The position numbers and the translations under genes were made by a program. Below, piece by piece: positions 1 to 7,423 of a stretch of DNA of 64,000 nucleotides. Source of the DNA: an uncultured Oscillospiraceae bacterium (GTDB taxonomy: Bacteria > Bacillota > Clostridia > Oscillospirales > Oscillospiraceae); contig CALWXJ010000034.1 of NCBI GenBank assembly GCA_944385475.1, forward strand, positions 25,642 through 89,641. Direction: 5' to 3'. Each line of letters starts with the position of its first letter. Position 1 is the first letter of the stretch. A model generated the notes under the pieces. The model searched no databases. It saw only the letters and a program-made list of their open reading frames with translations, and had not been told where the DNA came from.

Positions 1-53
1 ATATTCTCTTCTCTTGCCACTGCGAGAAAGTATTGCAGAACTCTCAATTCCAT
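1..53 (-). CDS. LysR-family regulator, 5' end only
   Basis: The minus strand reads ATG at 53 and continues off the left edge. The 17 visible codons give MELRVLQYFLAVAREEN, which matches the usual opening of LysR-type regulators just before the winged helix. A GGAGGTG ribosome site lies 6-7 bases upstream. The gene diverges from the acetyltransferase/reductase operon, and the two promoters overlap, the classic arrangement in which a LysR protein controls its neighbour and itself. The effector domain is outside the window, so the inducer cannot be guessed. Family call is confident for so short a piece; the target operon is inferred from position. Confidence 0.75.
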   Translation of the reverse strand, partial: MELRVLQYFLAVAREEN

Positions 54-76
54 GGATTTCACCTCCGGATGGTGTG

Positions 77-130
77 ATGATAGCACAAGCAAAGCATAGG
101 TTTCAAGCATAATAAAGTATTCTGTATAAG
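77..130. promoter_or_regulatory. Overlapping divergent promoters (LysR / acetyltransferase operon)
   Basis: Minus strand: TTGAAA (106-101), 18-bp spacer, TATCAT (82-77). Plus strand: TTCAAG (102-107), 17-bp spacer, TATAAG (125-130). The two -35 boxes share the same bases, so a regulator bound here could control both directions. Confidence 0.45.
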
Positions 131-193
131 TATTTGTTATCGAATTTTCCGGGTGATAAAATAGGGATGACAAAAAACGATTGGGAGAGACAG

Positions 194-775
194 ATGGATT
201 TAGAGGCATTTTTAAAGCACCTGAGCAGCGGAAAGCCGGTGCAGGGGGGCAGTGAAGCCCACTTATTCATGCATGGCGTCAGCCAGGAGGCATTGCGCAT
301 CACGGCGCAGATCAATGGCAGCTACCATTCCCCCCAGGAGCTGCGGGCTCTTTTTTCCAGGCTGATCGGCCAGCCGGTGGACGAGGGATTCGGGCTGTTC
401 CCCCCCTTTTATACCGACTGCGGAAAAAATATCCATATTGGGAAAAACGTCTTTATCAACATGGGCTGCAAATTCCAGGACCAGGGGGGGATCTTCATTG
501 GGGATGGGGCCCTCATCGGCCATAACGTGGTGCTGGCCACGCTGAACCACGCCATATCACCCAAAGACCGCGGCAGTATGGTCCCCGCGGCCATCCATAT
601 CGGGAAAAACGTCTGGATCGGCTCCAACGCCACGGTTTTGCCCGGTGTCACCGTTGGAGATGGCGCCATCGTGGCCGCCGGCGCCGTAGTGACCAGGGAC
701 GTTCCGGAAAACACCATCGTGGGGGGCGTGCCCGCGAGCGTAATACGGCATTTGACGGAGGAGGAACTGCAATGA
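194..775 (+). CDS. Sugar O-acetyltransferase, left-handed beta-helix (Maa/LacA type)
   Basis: Hexapeptide-repeat acetyltransferase that moves acetyl from acetyl-CoA to a hydroxyl of a sugar-like acceptor; the acceptor is unknown. The C-terminal two thirds show stacked hexapeptides (IHIGKNVFI, IFIGDGALIG, IHIGKNVWIG, VTVGDGAIVAAGAVV) and the family end 'VGGVPASVI'. The active-site histidine is probably in LATLNH. ATG 194 is chosen because GGGAGAG sits 4 bases upstream and gives 193 residues, the family length; ATGs at 134 and 167 lack good sites. Its stop overlaps the next start (ATGA), so translation is probably coupled. First gene of a five-gene operon. Confidence 0.85.
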   Translation: MDLEAFLKHLSSGKPVQGGSEAHLFMHGVSQEALRITAQINGSYHSPQELRALFSRLIGQPVDEGFGLFPPFYTDCGKNIHIGKNVFINMGCKFQDQGGIFIGDGALIGHNVVLATLNHAISPKDRGSMVPAAIHIGKNVWIGSNATVLPGVTVGDGAIVAAGAVVTRDVPENTIVGGVPASVIRHLTEEELQ

Positions 776-1311
776 GCAAAAAGGTTTTGGTGATCTCCAC
801 CAGCCCCCGGAGGGGCGGAAACTCCGACACCCTGGCGGATGCCTTTATCCGGGGCGCCCGGGAAAGCGGAAATGATGTGCGGAAAATCACCCTGTATGAT
901 AAGGCCATTGGGTTTTGCAGGGGATGCCTTGCCTGTCAGAGCACCTGCCGCTGCGTCATCCGCGACGATGGGGATACCACTGCCCAGGAGATGCTGACGG
1001 CAGATGTCATCGCATTTGCCACCCCCATCTATTACTACGGGATGTGCGGCCAGATGAAAACCCTGCTGGATCGGGCCAATCCGCTGTTTCCCGCCCCCTA
1101 CGCTTTCCGGGATATCTACCTGCTCTCCGCCGCAGCGGAGGAGGGAGAACACACTGCGGACGGAGCGGCTGCGGGGCTGCAGGGCTGGGTGGATTGTTTT
1201 GAAAAGGCCCGCCTGGCGGGAACGGTCTTTGCCGGGGGCGTGACGGCCGTGGGAGAGATCCAGGGCCATCCCGCTTTGCAAAAGGCCTATGAGATGGGCA
1301 AACACATTTGA
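772..1311 (+). CDS. Flavodoxin-fold NADPH-dependent FMN reductase family protein
   Basis: Predicted FMN-binding oxidoreductase of 179 residues. Near the N-terminus STSPRRGGNSDTL is the phosphate-binding loop of the NADPH-dependent FMN reductase family. CRGCLACQSTC (about residues 49-59) followed by RDDG is the cysteine-rich segment found in many clostridial iron-sulfur-flavoprotein-like members, though without the full cluster motif I would not claim a cluster. ATPIYYYGMCGQMKTLLDR is the conserved flavin-contact region. Start overlaps the acetyltransferase stop by 4 bases. With the hydrolase and the CMD-cupin protein downstream it suggests reduction or detoxification of a small organic compound. 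Electron donor and substrate are not visible. Confidence 0.85.
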   Translation: MSKKVLVISTSPRRGGNSDTLADAFIRGARESGNDVRKITLYDKAIGFCRGCLACQSTCRCVIRDDGDTTAQEMLTADVIAFATPIYYYGMCGQMKTLLDRANPLFPAPYAFRDIYLLSAAAEEGEHTADGAAAGLQGWVDCFEKARLAGTVFAGGVTAVGEIQGHPALQKAYEMGKHI

Positions 1312-1331
1312 TTTCAGGGAGGATGAAAACG

Positions 1332-2306
1332 ATGCATTCCAAGTATCATGGCTACTCTTTTCCCCTGGGGGATACCGTTAAGCGGGAGAAGGTGCATTTT
1401 CACAACCGCTATGGCATTGCGCTGTGCGGCGACTTATACCTGCCCAAGGATGCTGCCGGAAGGCTCTCCGCCGTGGCGGTGTCCGGCCCCTTCGGTGCAG
1501 TGAAGGAGCAGTGCTCCGGCCTGTATGCCGAGGAGCTGGCTTCCCGGGGCTTTGCCGCCCTGGCCTTTGACCCCTCCTTTATCGGGGAGAGCGGCGGGGA
1601 GGCTCGGAACGTGGCCTCCCCCGACATCAACACCGAGGATTTTTCCGCCGCGGTGGACTTCCTCGCTACCCGGGATTTTGTGGATCCGGAAAAGGTGGGC
1701 ATCCTGGGTATCTGCGGCTTCGGCGGCATGGCCCTGAACGCCGCCGCCATGGACACCCGCATCAAGGCCACCGTCACTTCCACCATGTACGATATGACCC
1801 GGGTCACGGCCCGGGGGTACTTTGACGCCGACGACAATGCCGATGCCCGGTATCAGATGAGACGCACCCTCAACACCCAGCGGACGGAGGATTATCGAAA
1901 CGGCACCTATGCCCGGGCCGGGGGCGTGGTGGATCCCCTGCCGGAGGGTGCCCCCTTCTTCGTGAAGGATTACTATGACTACTACAAGACGGAACGGGGC
2001 TATACTGAGCGCTCCCTCAACTCCAACGAAGGGTGGAACGTGACATCGTCCCTCTCCTTCCTCAACATGCCGATCCTGCGATATACCAACGAGATCCGCA
2101 GCGCCGTGCTGGTGATCCACGGGGAGAAGGCCCACTCCTGCTATTTCAGCCGGGACGCCTTTGCGGACATGGTGAAAGACAACCCCCATACCGGCAACAA
2201 GGAGCTGCTTATCATCCCTGGTGCGGTCCATACCGACCTCTACGACCGGAAGGACATCATTCCCTTTGACAAGATTGAGGCATTTTTCCGGGAGTATCTG
2301 AAATAA
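1332..2306 (+). CDS. Alpha/beta hydrolase (YcjY / dienelactone hydrolase-like)
   Basis: Cytoplasmic alpha/beta hydrolase of 324 residues. The nucleophile elbow is GILGICGFGGMAL, with cysteine where serine is usual, as in dienelactone hydrolase and the YcjY group. The distal acid and histidine probably lie in the C-terminal part, where VLVIHGEKAHSCYFS and IIPGAVHTDLYD hold the expected His. No signal peptide. ATG 1332 is chosen over upstream ATGs at 1308 and 1323 because GGGAGG ends 9 bases before it and directly abuts 1323. Third gene of the operon, starting about 20 bases after the reductase. Physiological ester or amide substrate unknown. Confidence 0.82.
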   Translation: MHSKYHGYSFPLGDTVKREKVHFHNRYGIALCGDLYLPKDAAGRLSAVAVSGPFGAVKEQCSGLYAEELASRGFAALAFDPSFIGESGGEARNVASPDINTEDFSAAVDFLATRDFVDPEKVGILGICGFGGMALNAAAMDTRIKATVTSTMYDMTRVTARGYFDADDNADARYQMRRTLNTQRTEDYRNGTYARAGGVVDPLPEGAPFFVKDYYDYYKTERGYTERSLNSNEGWNVTSSLSFLNMPILRYTNEIRSAVLVIHGEKAHSCYFSRDAFADMVKDNPHTGNKELLIIPGAVHTDLYDRKDIIPFDKIEAFFREYLK

Positions 2307-2325
2307 GTGCCGGAGGAGGCGTCCC

Positions 2326-3057
2326 ATGGTAAGAATATTTTGTATGCTTCTTGTCGTCTTCCTCCTCTCCGCCTGCGGGGGGCAACCCAGTTCCGCAGAG
2401 CCTGCACAGATACCATCTCAAGAAGTAAGTGCAAAACCGCAGGCAGATGCCGCCGGGCAGCCTGACCAGGCCCCTTCCCCAGAGGAATTTCCCGAATCAG
2501 AAACAACGGAAGGCACGGAGCCGGACCAGCAGGAGACACAAGCCGCCGAAGCCGTTGCCCAAACGCCTGCCCCAGAGGAACCCCCTGTGACGCAGCAGCC
2601 CGGAGCCGCCCAGGCAGAAACGCCTGCGGACCAAGGCAAAGAGCCGCCCACGCCGCAGGAGTCCGGAGAAGCCCCAGGGCCCCAGGCAGCAGACCCTGGT
2701 CAGGAGGAACCTGCGCTGAAAATTACAGTGGGAGATCATGAGCTGCTGGCCACCTTTGAAGACAACAGCTCCGCTGAAGAATTTCAGGCGCTCCTGGCGC
2801 AGGGCCCGCTGACCATTGATATGGAGGACTACGGCGGCTTTGAAAAGGTGGGGCCCCTGGGCACGACGCTGACGCGAAACGACACCCAGATCACCACACA
2901 GCCTGGGGATGTGATCCTCTATCAGGGCAACCAGATCACCATTTACTATGACACCAATTCCTGGAGCTTTACCAGGCTTGCCAGGATCGACGATCCCTCC
3001 GGCTTGCAGGAAAAGCTGGGGGATGGGACCGTCCAGGTCACATTTTCTCTTGCATAG
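2326..3057 (+). CDS. Lipoprotein with C-terminal cyclophilin-like domain
   Basis: Exported lipoprotein of 243 residues. Signal peptide MVRIFCMLLVVFLLSAC ends in the lipobox LLSAC, so Cys17 is the lipid site. Residues about 20-127 form a low-complexity Pro/Glu/Gln/Ala linker, likely a flexible wall-spanning stalk. From about residue 130 the sequence (KITVGDHELLATFEDNSSAEEF, then GPLTIDMEDYGGFEKVG and PGDVILYQGNQITIYYD) matches the bacterial cyclophilin-like domain that often travels with flavodoxin and CMD genes. The domain probably binds a small ligand; peptidyl-prolyl isomerase activity is not shown for the family. GGAGGAGG precedes the ATG. Fourth gene of the operon. Confidence 0.8.
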   Translation: MVRIFCMLLVVFLLSACGGQPSSAEPAQIPSQEVSAKPQADAAGQPDQAPSPEEFPESETTEGTEPDQQETQAAEAVAQTPAPEEPPVTQQPGAAQAETPADQGKEPPTPQESGEAPGPQAADPGQEEPALKITVGDHELLATFEDNSSAEEFQALLAQGPLTIDMEDYGGFEKVGPLGTTLTRNDTQITTQPGDVILYQGNQITIYYDTNSWSFTRLARIDDPSGLQEKLGDGTVQVTFSLA

Positions 3058-3070
3058 GAGGTACTTTCAC

Positions 3071-3826
3071 ATGGCAGTCAAACAGACGGCGGGCCGGGAG
3101 GCCCTGGGGGAATTCGCCCCCAAATTTGCCCAGCTCAATGACGACGTGCTCTTCGGCGAGGTCTGGAGCCGGGAGGACAAGCTCTCCCTCCGGGACCGGT
3201 CCCTTGTCACAGTGATAGCCCTGATGTCTCAGGGTTTGGTGGACAGCTCCTTCCAGTACCACCTCGCCACCGCCCGGAAAAACGGCATCACCCGGCAGGA
3301 GATCGCGGAGATCTTGACTCACGCGGCCTTTTACGCCGGCTGGCCCAAGGCCTGGGCGGCCTTCCGCATGGCCAAGGAGGTGTGGACCCATGAGGCCGCC
3401 GATGACGATGACAAAGCGCGGCATCAAAAAGAGATGGTATTCCCCATGGGGGCCTCCAACGACGCCTTTGCCCAGTATTTCACGGGCCGGAGCTATCTGC
3501 AGCTCCTCTCCACCAGCCAGGTGGGGGTGTACAATGTAACCTTTGAGCCGGGCTGCCGCAATCACTGGCATATCCATCACGCCCACAGGGGCGGCGGGCA
3601 GATCCTGCTCTGCGTGGCCGGCCGGGGCTGGTATCAGGCGTGGGGCCAGGAGGCCCGGGAGCTTCGCCCCGGGGACGTGGTCAATATCCCCCCGGAGGTG
3701 AAGCACTGGCACGGCGCCGCCTGTGACAGCTGGTTTTCCCATTTGGCGGTGGAGGTGCCCGGCGAGGGCTGCTCCAACCAGTGGCTGGAAGGCGTCTCCC
3801 CCGAAGCATACGGAGAGCTGAGCTGA
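3071..3826 (+). CDS. Carboxymuconolactone decarboxylase-cupin fusion protein
   Basis: Two-domain protein of 251 residues. Residues about 5-115 are a carboxymuconolactone decarboxylase (AhpD-like) fold: LSLRDRSLVTVIALMSQG, then FQYHLATARKNGITRQEIAEILTHAAFYAGWPKA with the conserved His. This copy lacks the AhpD CxxC pair, so peroxidase chemistry is doubtful. Residues about 140-235 are a cupin with metal-ligand histidines in HWHIHHAHRGGGQ and a second set around PPEVKHWHG. AGGAGGT overlaps the upstream stop (3055-3062) and fixes ATG 3071. Last gene of the operon. Likely a ring-opening or isomerising enzyme, or a scavenger of a quinone-like compound; this is inference. Confidence 0.85.
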   Translation: MAVKQTAGREALGEFAPKFAQLNDDVLFGEVWSREDKLSLRDRSLVTVIALMSQGLVDSSFQYHLATARKNGITRQEIAEILTHAAFYAGWPKAWAAFRMAKEVWTHEAADDDDKARHQKEMVFPMGASNDAFAQYFTGRSYLQLLSTSQVGVYNVTFEPGCRNHWHIHHAHRGGGQILLCVAGRGWYQAWGQEARELRPGDVVNIPPEVKHWHGAACDSWFSHLAVEVPGEGCSNQWLEGVSPEAYGELS

Positions 3827-4051
3827 AGCATGGAACCGCCGGCCGCCACATTCCGCCGAGGGCTTCCTTTTAAACAGGCAGGCTTTTTCCAGGTGGCCCG
3901 GGGAGGATCTTGCAGTACCCGTGGTCGGGGCGGGGCCATTCTCGGACTTTGAGAGAGATTCCCGGTCTCCTGGGTGGTATTTTCATTGTCAAAATTGTAG
4001 AATACAGGCATGCAGGAACCTGCAATCCACCCAGCCAAGAGGAGACACGCC
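3827..4051. other. Intergenic region upstream of the HTH-membrane gene
   Basis: No gene or clear terminator seen. It must hold the promoter of the HTH gene; a TAGAAT -10-like box lies near 3999-4004 but no convincing -35 stands 17 bases upstream. AAGAGGAGA at 4037-4045 is the ribosome site. Confidence 0.3.
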
Positions 4052-5344
4052 ATGGAAAAGAAAACAATCGGAGGATTTATTGCCGCGCTGCGAAAAGCAA
4101 GCGGCATGACGCAAAAGGATCTGGCCGAACGTCTGCATGTATCGGATAAGACCATCAGCCGATGGGAGCGGGACGATGGAACACCGGACCTTTCCGCAAT
4201 CCCTGTGATCGCGGAAATTTTCGGCGTCACCTGCGACGAGCTGCTGCGGGGTCAGCGAAGGCCGCCGGAGGAAAGAGTCGCACAACCGGCAGAGGCTGCG
4301 TCCCCTGCAAGAGGGGAAAAGCAGCGCCGGCATCTGCTGAAGCTGGCATATTCCCAGTACCAGCGCCGCACCTATGTGGCTGCGGGTATTTGTGGGGCAG
4401 GGGTCATTATGGCGCTGATGGGCAACCTGGTATTTTTCAAAGCGGCGCTGGGCTTTTTGCTTGGTGCGCTTTTCCTGATTGCCAGTGTTGTCCTGCAGGC
4501 GGTATTTATAAACCGCGCCTTCTTGTGTGTTGAGGACGCGGATGTGGACCCGTGGGACCTGTCCGCCTATAAGCGTAAAGTCATCCGCCTGGCCCAGTTA
4601 TCCATTGCCGTGGCCGTTGCCGCCATGGGCTTCACCTCCCCCTTGCTGATGGCGGGGGTCCATGTTGGCCTCAGCGCCGAAAGCATGCTGCTCTTCGGTC
4701 TGGGCGGCGCTGCCCTTTCTCTCCTGCTCTATGCCGTTTTTCTCTATTTTTTCAATGCCTCCCTTCTCAAGCGGGGCGTCTACACCCTCAGTGAAAAAGA
4801 GGCCGCCCTCTACCACCGCAACCACAGGCGAAAACGCAAATACGCCATCATCCTCTCTGCCCTGATGGCAGTCACGTTTCTTGTCCACCAGGCCGCCACA
4901 ACCATCTACGGCCCCTGGTCCATAATGGAGGGCACCACCTTCCACAACTATGGGGACTTCGTGGCCTACATGGAGCAGGAAGTCCCTCCGCAGCAAGGTC
5001 CGGGGGGCCTGCCTTCCGGGCAGGCGGAGCTTACGGAGGAATCAGATAGCGCCGTCTATTACGATGAATACGGCAATGAGATCAGCCGGGAGGAGGCCCT
5101 CACCCGCCGCCTGAAAGACAGCAGCGGCAACGTGGTCTGCCAGTATCTCCACCGCAACCAGCAGGTGGTCTCCCTGCGCTATACACCCCAGGAGGGAACA
5201 GTTTTACCCATCACGGTGTACACCCAGGAGGACCTGCAAAAGGCGCAGGAGACCGCGGCAGTCCGGCACGTGCTGTTTGGCGCCATATACGGCGCGGAGA
5301 TTATTGCGGTATTGCTGGTCTACTGGAAACGGCGGGCCAAATAA
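4052..5344 (+). CDS. XRE-type HTH protein with six membrane segments
   Basis: 430 residues. Residues about 6-62 are a Cro/C1-type helix-turn-helix (GGFIAALRKASGMTQKDLA, then LHVSDKTISRWERDDGTPD). After a charged linker come about six hydrophobic spans, roughly residues 105-127, 130-153, 180-203, 212-236, 268-288 and 400-420. A polar, acidic region at about 290-395 probably faces outside. Such membrane-anchored XRE proteins are common in gut clostridia and are presumed membrane sensors that repress nearby genes; ligand and target are unknown here. Start fixed by AAGAGGAGA 7 bases upstream of ATG 4052. Stands alone, converging on the 5437-6119 genes. Confidence 0.8.
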   Translation: MEKKTIGGFIAALRKASGMTQKDLAERLHVSDKTISRWERDDGTPDLSAIPVIAEIFGVTCDELLRGQRRPPEERVAQPAEAASPARGEKQRRHLLKLAYSQYQRRTYVAAGICGAGVIMALMGNLVFFKAALGFLLGALFLIASVVLQAVFINRAFLCVEDADVDPWDLSAYKRKVIRLAQLSIAVAVAAMGFTSPLLMAGVHVGLSAESMLLFGLGGAALSLLLYAVFLYFFNASLLKRGVYTLSEKEAALYHRNHRRKRKYAIILSALMAVTFLVHQAATTIYGPWSIMEGTTFHNYGDFVAYMEQEVPPQQGPGGLPSGQAELTEESDSAVYYDEYGNEISREEALTRRLKDSSGNVVCQYLHRNQQVVSLRYTPQEGTVLPITVYTQEDLQKAQETAAVRHVLFGAIYGAEIIAVLLVYWKRRAK

Positions 5345-5377
5345 GCCGCTTCCCCTATGCCCAGGGCTGAAACGCGA

Positions 5378-5423
5378 CAACATCCCCCGCCATCTTGCAA
5401 ATGCGAGATGGCGGGGGATGTTG
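5378..5423. repeat. Long near-perfect palindrome between convergent genes
   Basis: An 18-bp perfect inverted repeat (5378-5395 with 5406-5423) extends inward by one G-T and two G-C pairs, leaving a 4-base loop at 5399-5402. Neither side has a U-run, so it is not a textbook intrinsic terminator, though it lies between converging genes and may still block transcription. Confidence 0.85.
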
Positions 5424-5436
5424 CCAGTAGGCCTTG

Positions 5437-5625
5437 TCAAAGTGGGCGGTCCTGCTGCTCCTCCTCCTGCGTTGGAAGGGGGTGCCAGGCAGGCGGCTCC
5501 TCCCGGCGGGCAAGGCGGCGTTTGATCCGCTCCAGCAGGAACTCCACGGCATGGAACCAGAGGTTCCCCACAGCAAATAGGATCAGCAGCGCCAAAAAGA
5601 AAGCGCCCATTGCTCCCCAGGACAT
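5437..5625 (-). CDS. Small single-span membrane protein
   Basis: Short protein of 62 residues (66 if the GTG at 5637 is used). It starts MSWGAMGAFFLALLILFAVG, one membrane helix, followed by an amphipathic basic stretch (FLLERIKRRLARREE) and a polar acidic tail. ATG 5625 is preferred because GAGGGA lies about 4-6 bases upstream; GTG 5637 would overlap the preceding stop by 4 bases. The tight coupling with the upstream gene supports a real gene. I do not recognise the family and assign no function. Confidence 0.55.
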   Translation of the reverse strand: MSWGAMGAFFLALLILFAVGNLWFHAVEFLLERIKRRLARREEPPAWHPLPTQEEEQQDRPL

Positions 5626-5633
5626 TCTTTCCC

Positions 5634-6119
5634 TCACTTTGTGGCAAAGCGGTGTATGAAGAAGTCTGTAAAGGCCGCCAGGGCCTCTTCCTGAGACACA
5701 TAGACATACAAAGATTCGTCATCCAGCCAGTCACAGGCGTTGATGCCGATATAGCCTTTGTGATCGGGGTAAATGATAAAGGCATCGGTGGGGTACTTAT
5801 TGCGGTAGGCCTTCAGAATCTCACTGCGGCGGTAATAGGTGGGATCCCCGCAGCCGGAAAGGTCGGGGACCGTCGGAACCACCACGATGGTCTGGCTGGA
5901 CTCGCTCCATCCCACGATCAAATTGCCGATTTTGGTTTTACTGCCGTGGACAAAGCCATAGTTGAACCGCGCCACATCCTCCGTATAGCCAAAAATCAGC
6001 CGGTAGTCATCCCCGTTTTCCACCACTTGGTTGAAAAGCAGCCGCATCTTTTTGGCGTTGGCGTCGCTTTTTTCCATATCGATCTCCGGCCCTTTAAAAA
6101 GCTTGCTGAAAAGTCCCAT
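5634..6119 (-). CDS. Hypothetical cytoplasmic protein, 161 residues
   Basis: I do not recognise this family. The protein is soluble with no signal peptide or membrane span. It begins with a short basic amphipathic stretch (MGLFSKLFKG), then a mixed alpha/beta-looking body with features such as YRLIFGYTEDVARFNYGFVHG, TIVVVPTVPDLSGCG and AFIIYPDHKGYIGINAC. The hydrophobic-strand pattern suggests a compact globular domain of perhaps 140 residues. AGGAGG stands 7 bases before the ATG. It is followed by the small membrane protein, with which it forms a two-gene unit, and lies downstream of the TetR terminator. Confidence 0.7.
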   Translation of the reverse strand: MGLFSKLFKGPEIDMEKSDANAKKMRLLFNQVVENGDDYRLIFGYTEDVARFNYGFVHGSKTKIGNLIVGWSESSQTIVVVPTVPDLSGCGDPTYYRRSEILKAYRNKYPTDAFIIYPDHKGYIGINACDWLDDESLYVYVSQEEALAAFTDFFIHRFATK

Positions 6120-6246
6120 ATCTGCTTCCTCCTAAAAATATTTTTTATCGGCAAGCTGCAGGCCCCATGAAAATCAGGCAATTTTCAGCAGCTTCCTTTT
6201 TATAAAGATTATTTTTTAGTTTTGTATTTATTTTGGGGGAGATAAA

Positions 6247-6283
6247 ATCCGCCTGAATACAAACGCGTAATATTCAGGCGGAT
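6247..6283 (-). terminator. Terminator of the TetR gene
   Basis: Perfect 13-bp stem (6247-6259 with 6271-6283) and 11-base loop. On the minus strand the stem is followed by TTTTAT, just downstream of the TetR stop. Confidence 0.8.
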
Positions 6284-6298
6284 CCCCCTTGCCCGCTG

Positions 6299-6925
6299 TC
6301 AGCCAAGGTCCACTTCTTGCTCCTTCAAGGTCTCCAGGCAATCCACAATGGACCGGATCTGAAAAGAGACCGTCTCGTCTGCCGCCTCCGGAACAAACAG
6401 CGGCAGCGTCTTGGGAATGGCCCTGCGGATGATCATGACCGCCAGGCTCAAATTGGTAAATAAACTGATCCTTTTCTCATCCGCCCGGACCCCAAAGCAC
6501 TCCAGGATATTGCCGAAGAGCTGGGTCTGCTTTTTCCGAAAGGTTTGATAGCTCTCCGGGGACAGGCGCCGAAAAATCATCTGCTGTTCTTCGATGGTCA
6601 AAACTGCGATCCCGTTTTTCTCACCATAGCAGCAGGCATAGAGGAACTGCTCCACAGCCTCCCGCCAGCTCAGGGCAGGGTCTTCCATCAGCTTGCGGGC
6701 ATAGGCCAGGATCTTGGGCTGCTGGAGATACAGCGTCTCCACCACAAGGTCCTCCTTGGTGGGGAAAAAGGAGTAAAAAAACGTGCGGGAAATCCCCACC
6801 TTTTTGTAGATCTGTTCCACTGTGGTATGCTGGATCCCCTGCTTTGCCATCAAATCCAGCGCCGCCGCCACCAGGTTTTCCCGAATCTGTTCCCGCTCCT
6901 CCTGGGAATAAGAGATTCTCGGCAT
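6299..6925 (-). CDS. TetR/AcrR-family transcriptional regulator
   Basis: Dimeric one-component repressor of 208 residues. The N-terminal HTH covers about residues 10-58: REQIRENLVAAALDLMAKQG, then TTVEQIYKKVGISRTFFYSFF and PTKEDL. The C-terminal ligand-binding region (about 70-205) is helical and not assignable to a ligand. GAGGAGAGA precedes the ATG. The gene has its own promoter, whose -10 lies inside a 36-bp palindrome at 6941-6976, so it probably represses itself. No obvious pump or enzyme gene is next to it; the divergent promoter at 7070 is a possible second target. Confidence 0.9.
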   Translation of the reverse strand: MPRISYSQEEREQIRENLVAAALDLMAKQGIQHTTVEQIYKKVGISRTFFYSFFPTKEDLVVETLYLQQPKILAYARKLMEDPALSWREAVEQFLYACCYGEKNGIAVLTIEEQQMIFRRLSPESYQTFRKKQTQLFGNILECFGVRADEKRISLFTNLSLAVMIIRRAIPKTLPLFVPEAADETVSFQIRSIVDCLETLKEQEVDLG

Positions 6926-6940
6926 GGCGTTCTCTCCTCA

Positions 6941-6976
6941 AAAATAAAGATATTTCTCTAAGTTTATCTTTATTTT
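6941..6976. promoter_or_regulatory. Probable TetR operator
   Basis: Perfect inverted repeat, arms AAAATAAAGATA (6941-6952) and TATCTTTATTTT (6965-6976), 12-bp spacer. It lies between the TetR ribosome site and promoter and covers the -10 box, as expected for autorepression. Confidence 0.7.
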
Positions 6977-7000
6977 ACCAGATAGGGCGGCACAATACAA
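6972..7000 (-). promoter_or_regulatory. Promoter of the TetR gene
   Basis: Minus strand TTGTAT (7000-6995), 17-bp spacer, TAAAAT (6977-6972). A palindrome GGGGAAATTTCCCC (7001-7014) abuts the -35 box and may be a further protein site. Confidence 0.55.
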
Positions 7001-7069
7001 GGGGAAATTTCCCCGGGGGCAGGCCAAGGAGCTGGCCGAAAAGGGCCGGGAGATCCCGGCTCCGGGGAC

Positions 7070-7098
7070 TTGACTGTGGCAGATGTCGTTGTTATCAT
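7070..7098 (+). promoter_or_regulatory. Promoter directed at the ABC_ATPase gene
   Basis: TTGACT (7070-7075), exact 17-bp spacer, TATCAT (7093-7098). Transcription would begin near 7105, over 300 bases before the next start codon. Confidence 0.55.
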
Positions 7099-7104
7099 AT
7101 TCTG

Positions 7105-7310
7105 GTGCCGGCGGCAGGCGGCTGCGACTGCTGCAGTCATGGACATTTTCATTTTGTCAATTACCAGGAGGCGCTCTGCAAAACATCCACGTTCTCCGCA
7201 AAGCGATGGATCCCCCGCGCGGCTGCATGGGGGCGGGCGTTGCTGCCTGCACATCGGGGCGCCCATAACCGGAAAACCGAGTCCGAAGGGCCTCTTTTCA
7301 GGCCTTTTTT
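7105..7310 (+). ncRNA. Candidate leader RNA or small RNA ending at a terminator
   Basis: About 205 bases lie between the promoter at 7070-7098 and a terminator-like hairpin. No reading frame here has a credible ribosome site. Internal hairpins include GACTGC-T-GCAGTC near 7127 and CCCCC/GGGGG near 7212-7232. The layout is that of an attenuated 5' leader (riboswitch-like) or a free small RNA. I could not match it to a known RNA class. The call rests on promoter and terminator position only. Confidence 0.35.
7286..7310 (+). terminator. Terminator-like hairpin in the leader of the ABC_ATPase gene
   Basis: AAGGGCCT and AGGCCTT can pair with one bulge around the loop CTTTTC, followed directly by a run of six T. 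It stands 114 bases before the ABC_ATPase start codon. Confidence 0.5.
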
Positions 7311-7423
7311 GGGGGTGCAGCCTGTAATTTTGGAGGGTAAAAGCCGCCAGGCCAGGACCCAGAGCCGTGGAAGACCGCCCGGCGGCACGGATTTTTCAGA
7401 AAATCAGCAGGAGGCGTTTTATC

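Noticed and set aside
7022-7074. A protein-like tail ending AKELAEKGREIPAPGT considered as a gene remnant
   Set aside because: Too short to place in a family, and its upstream part is only the GGGGAAATTTCCCC palindrome and the TetR promoter.
7161-7270. Minus-strand stretch with a protein-like end (GIHRFAENVDVLQSASW)
   Set aside because: No start, no recognised family, and it falls within the candidate leader RNA.
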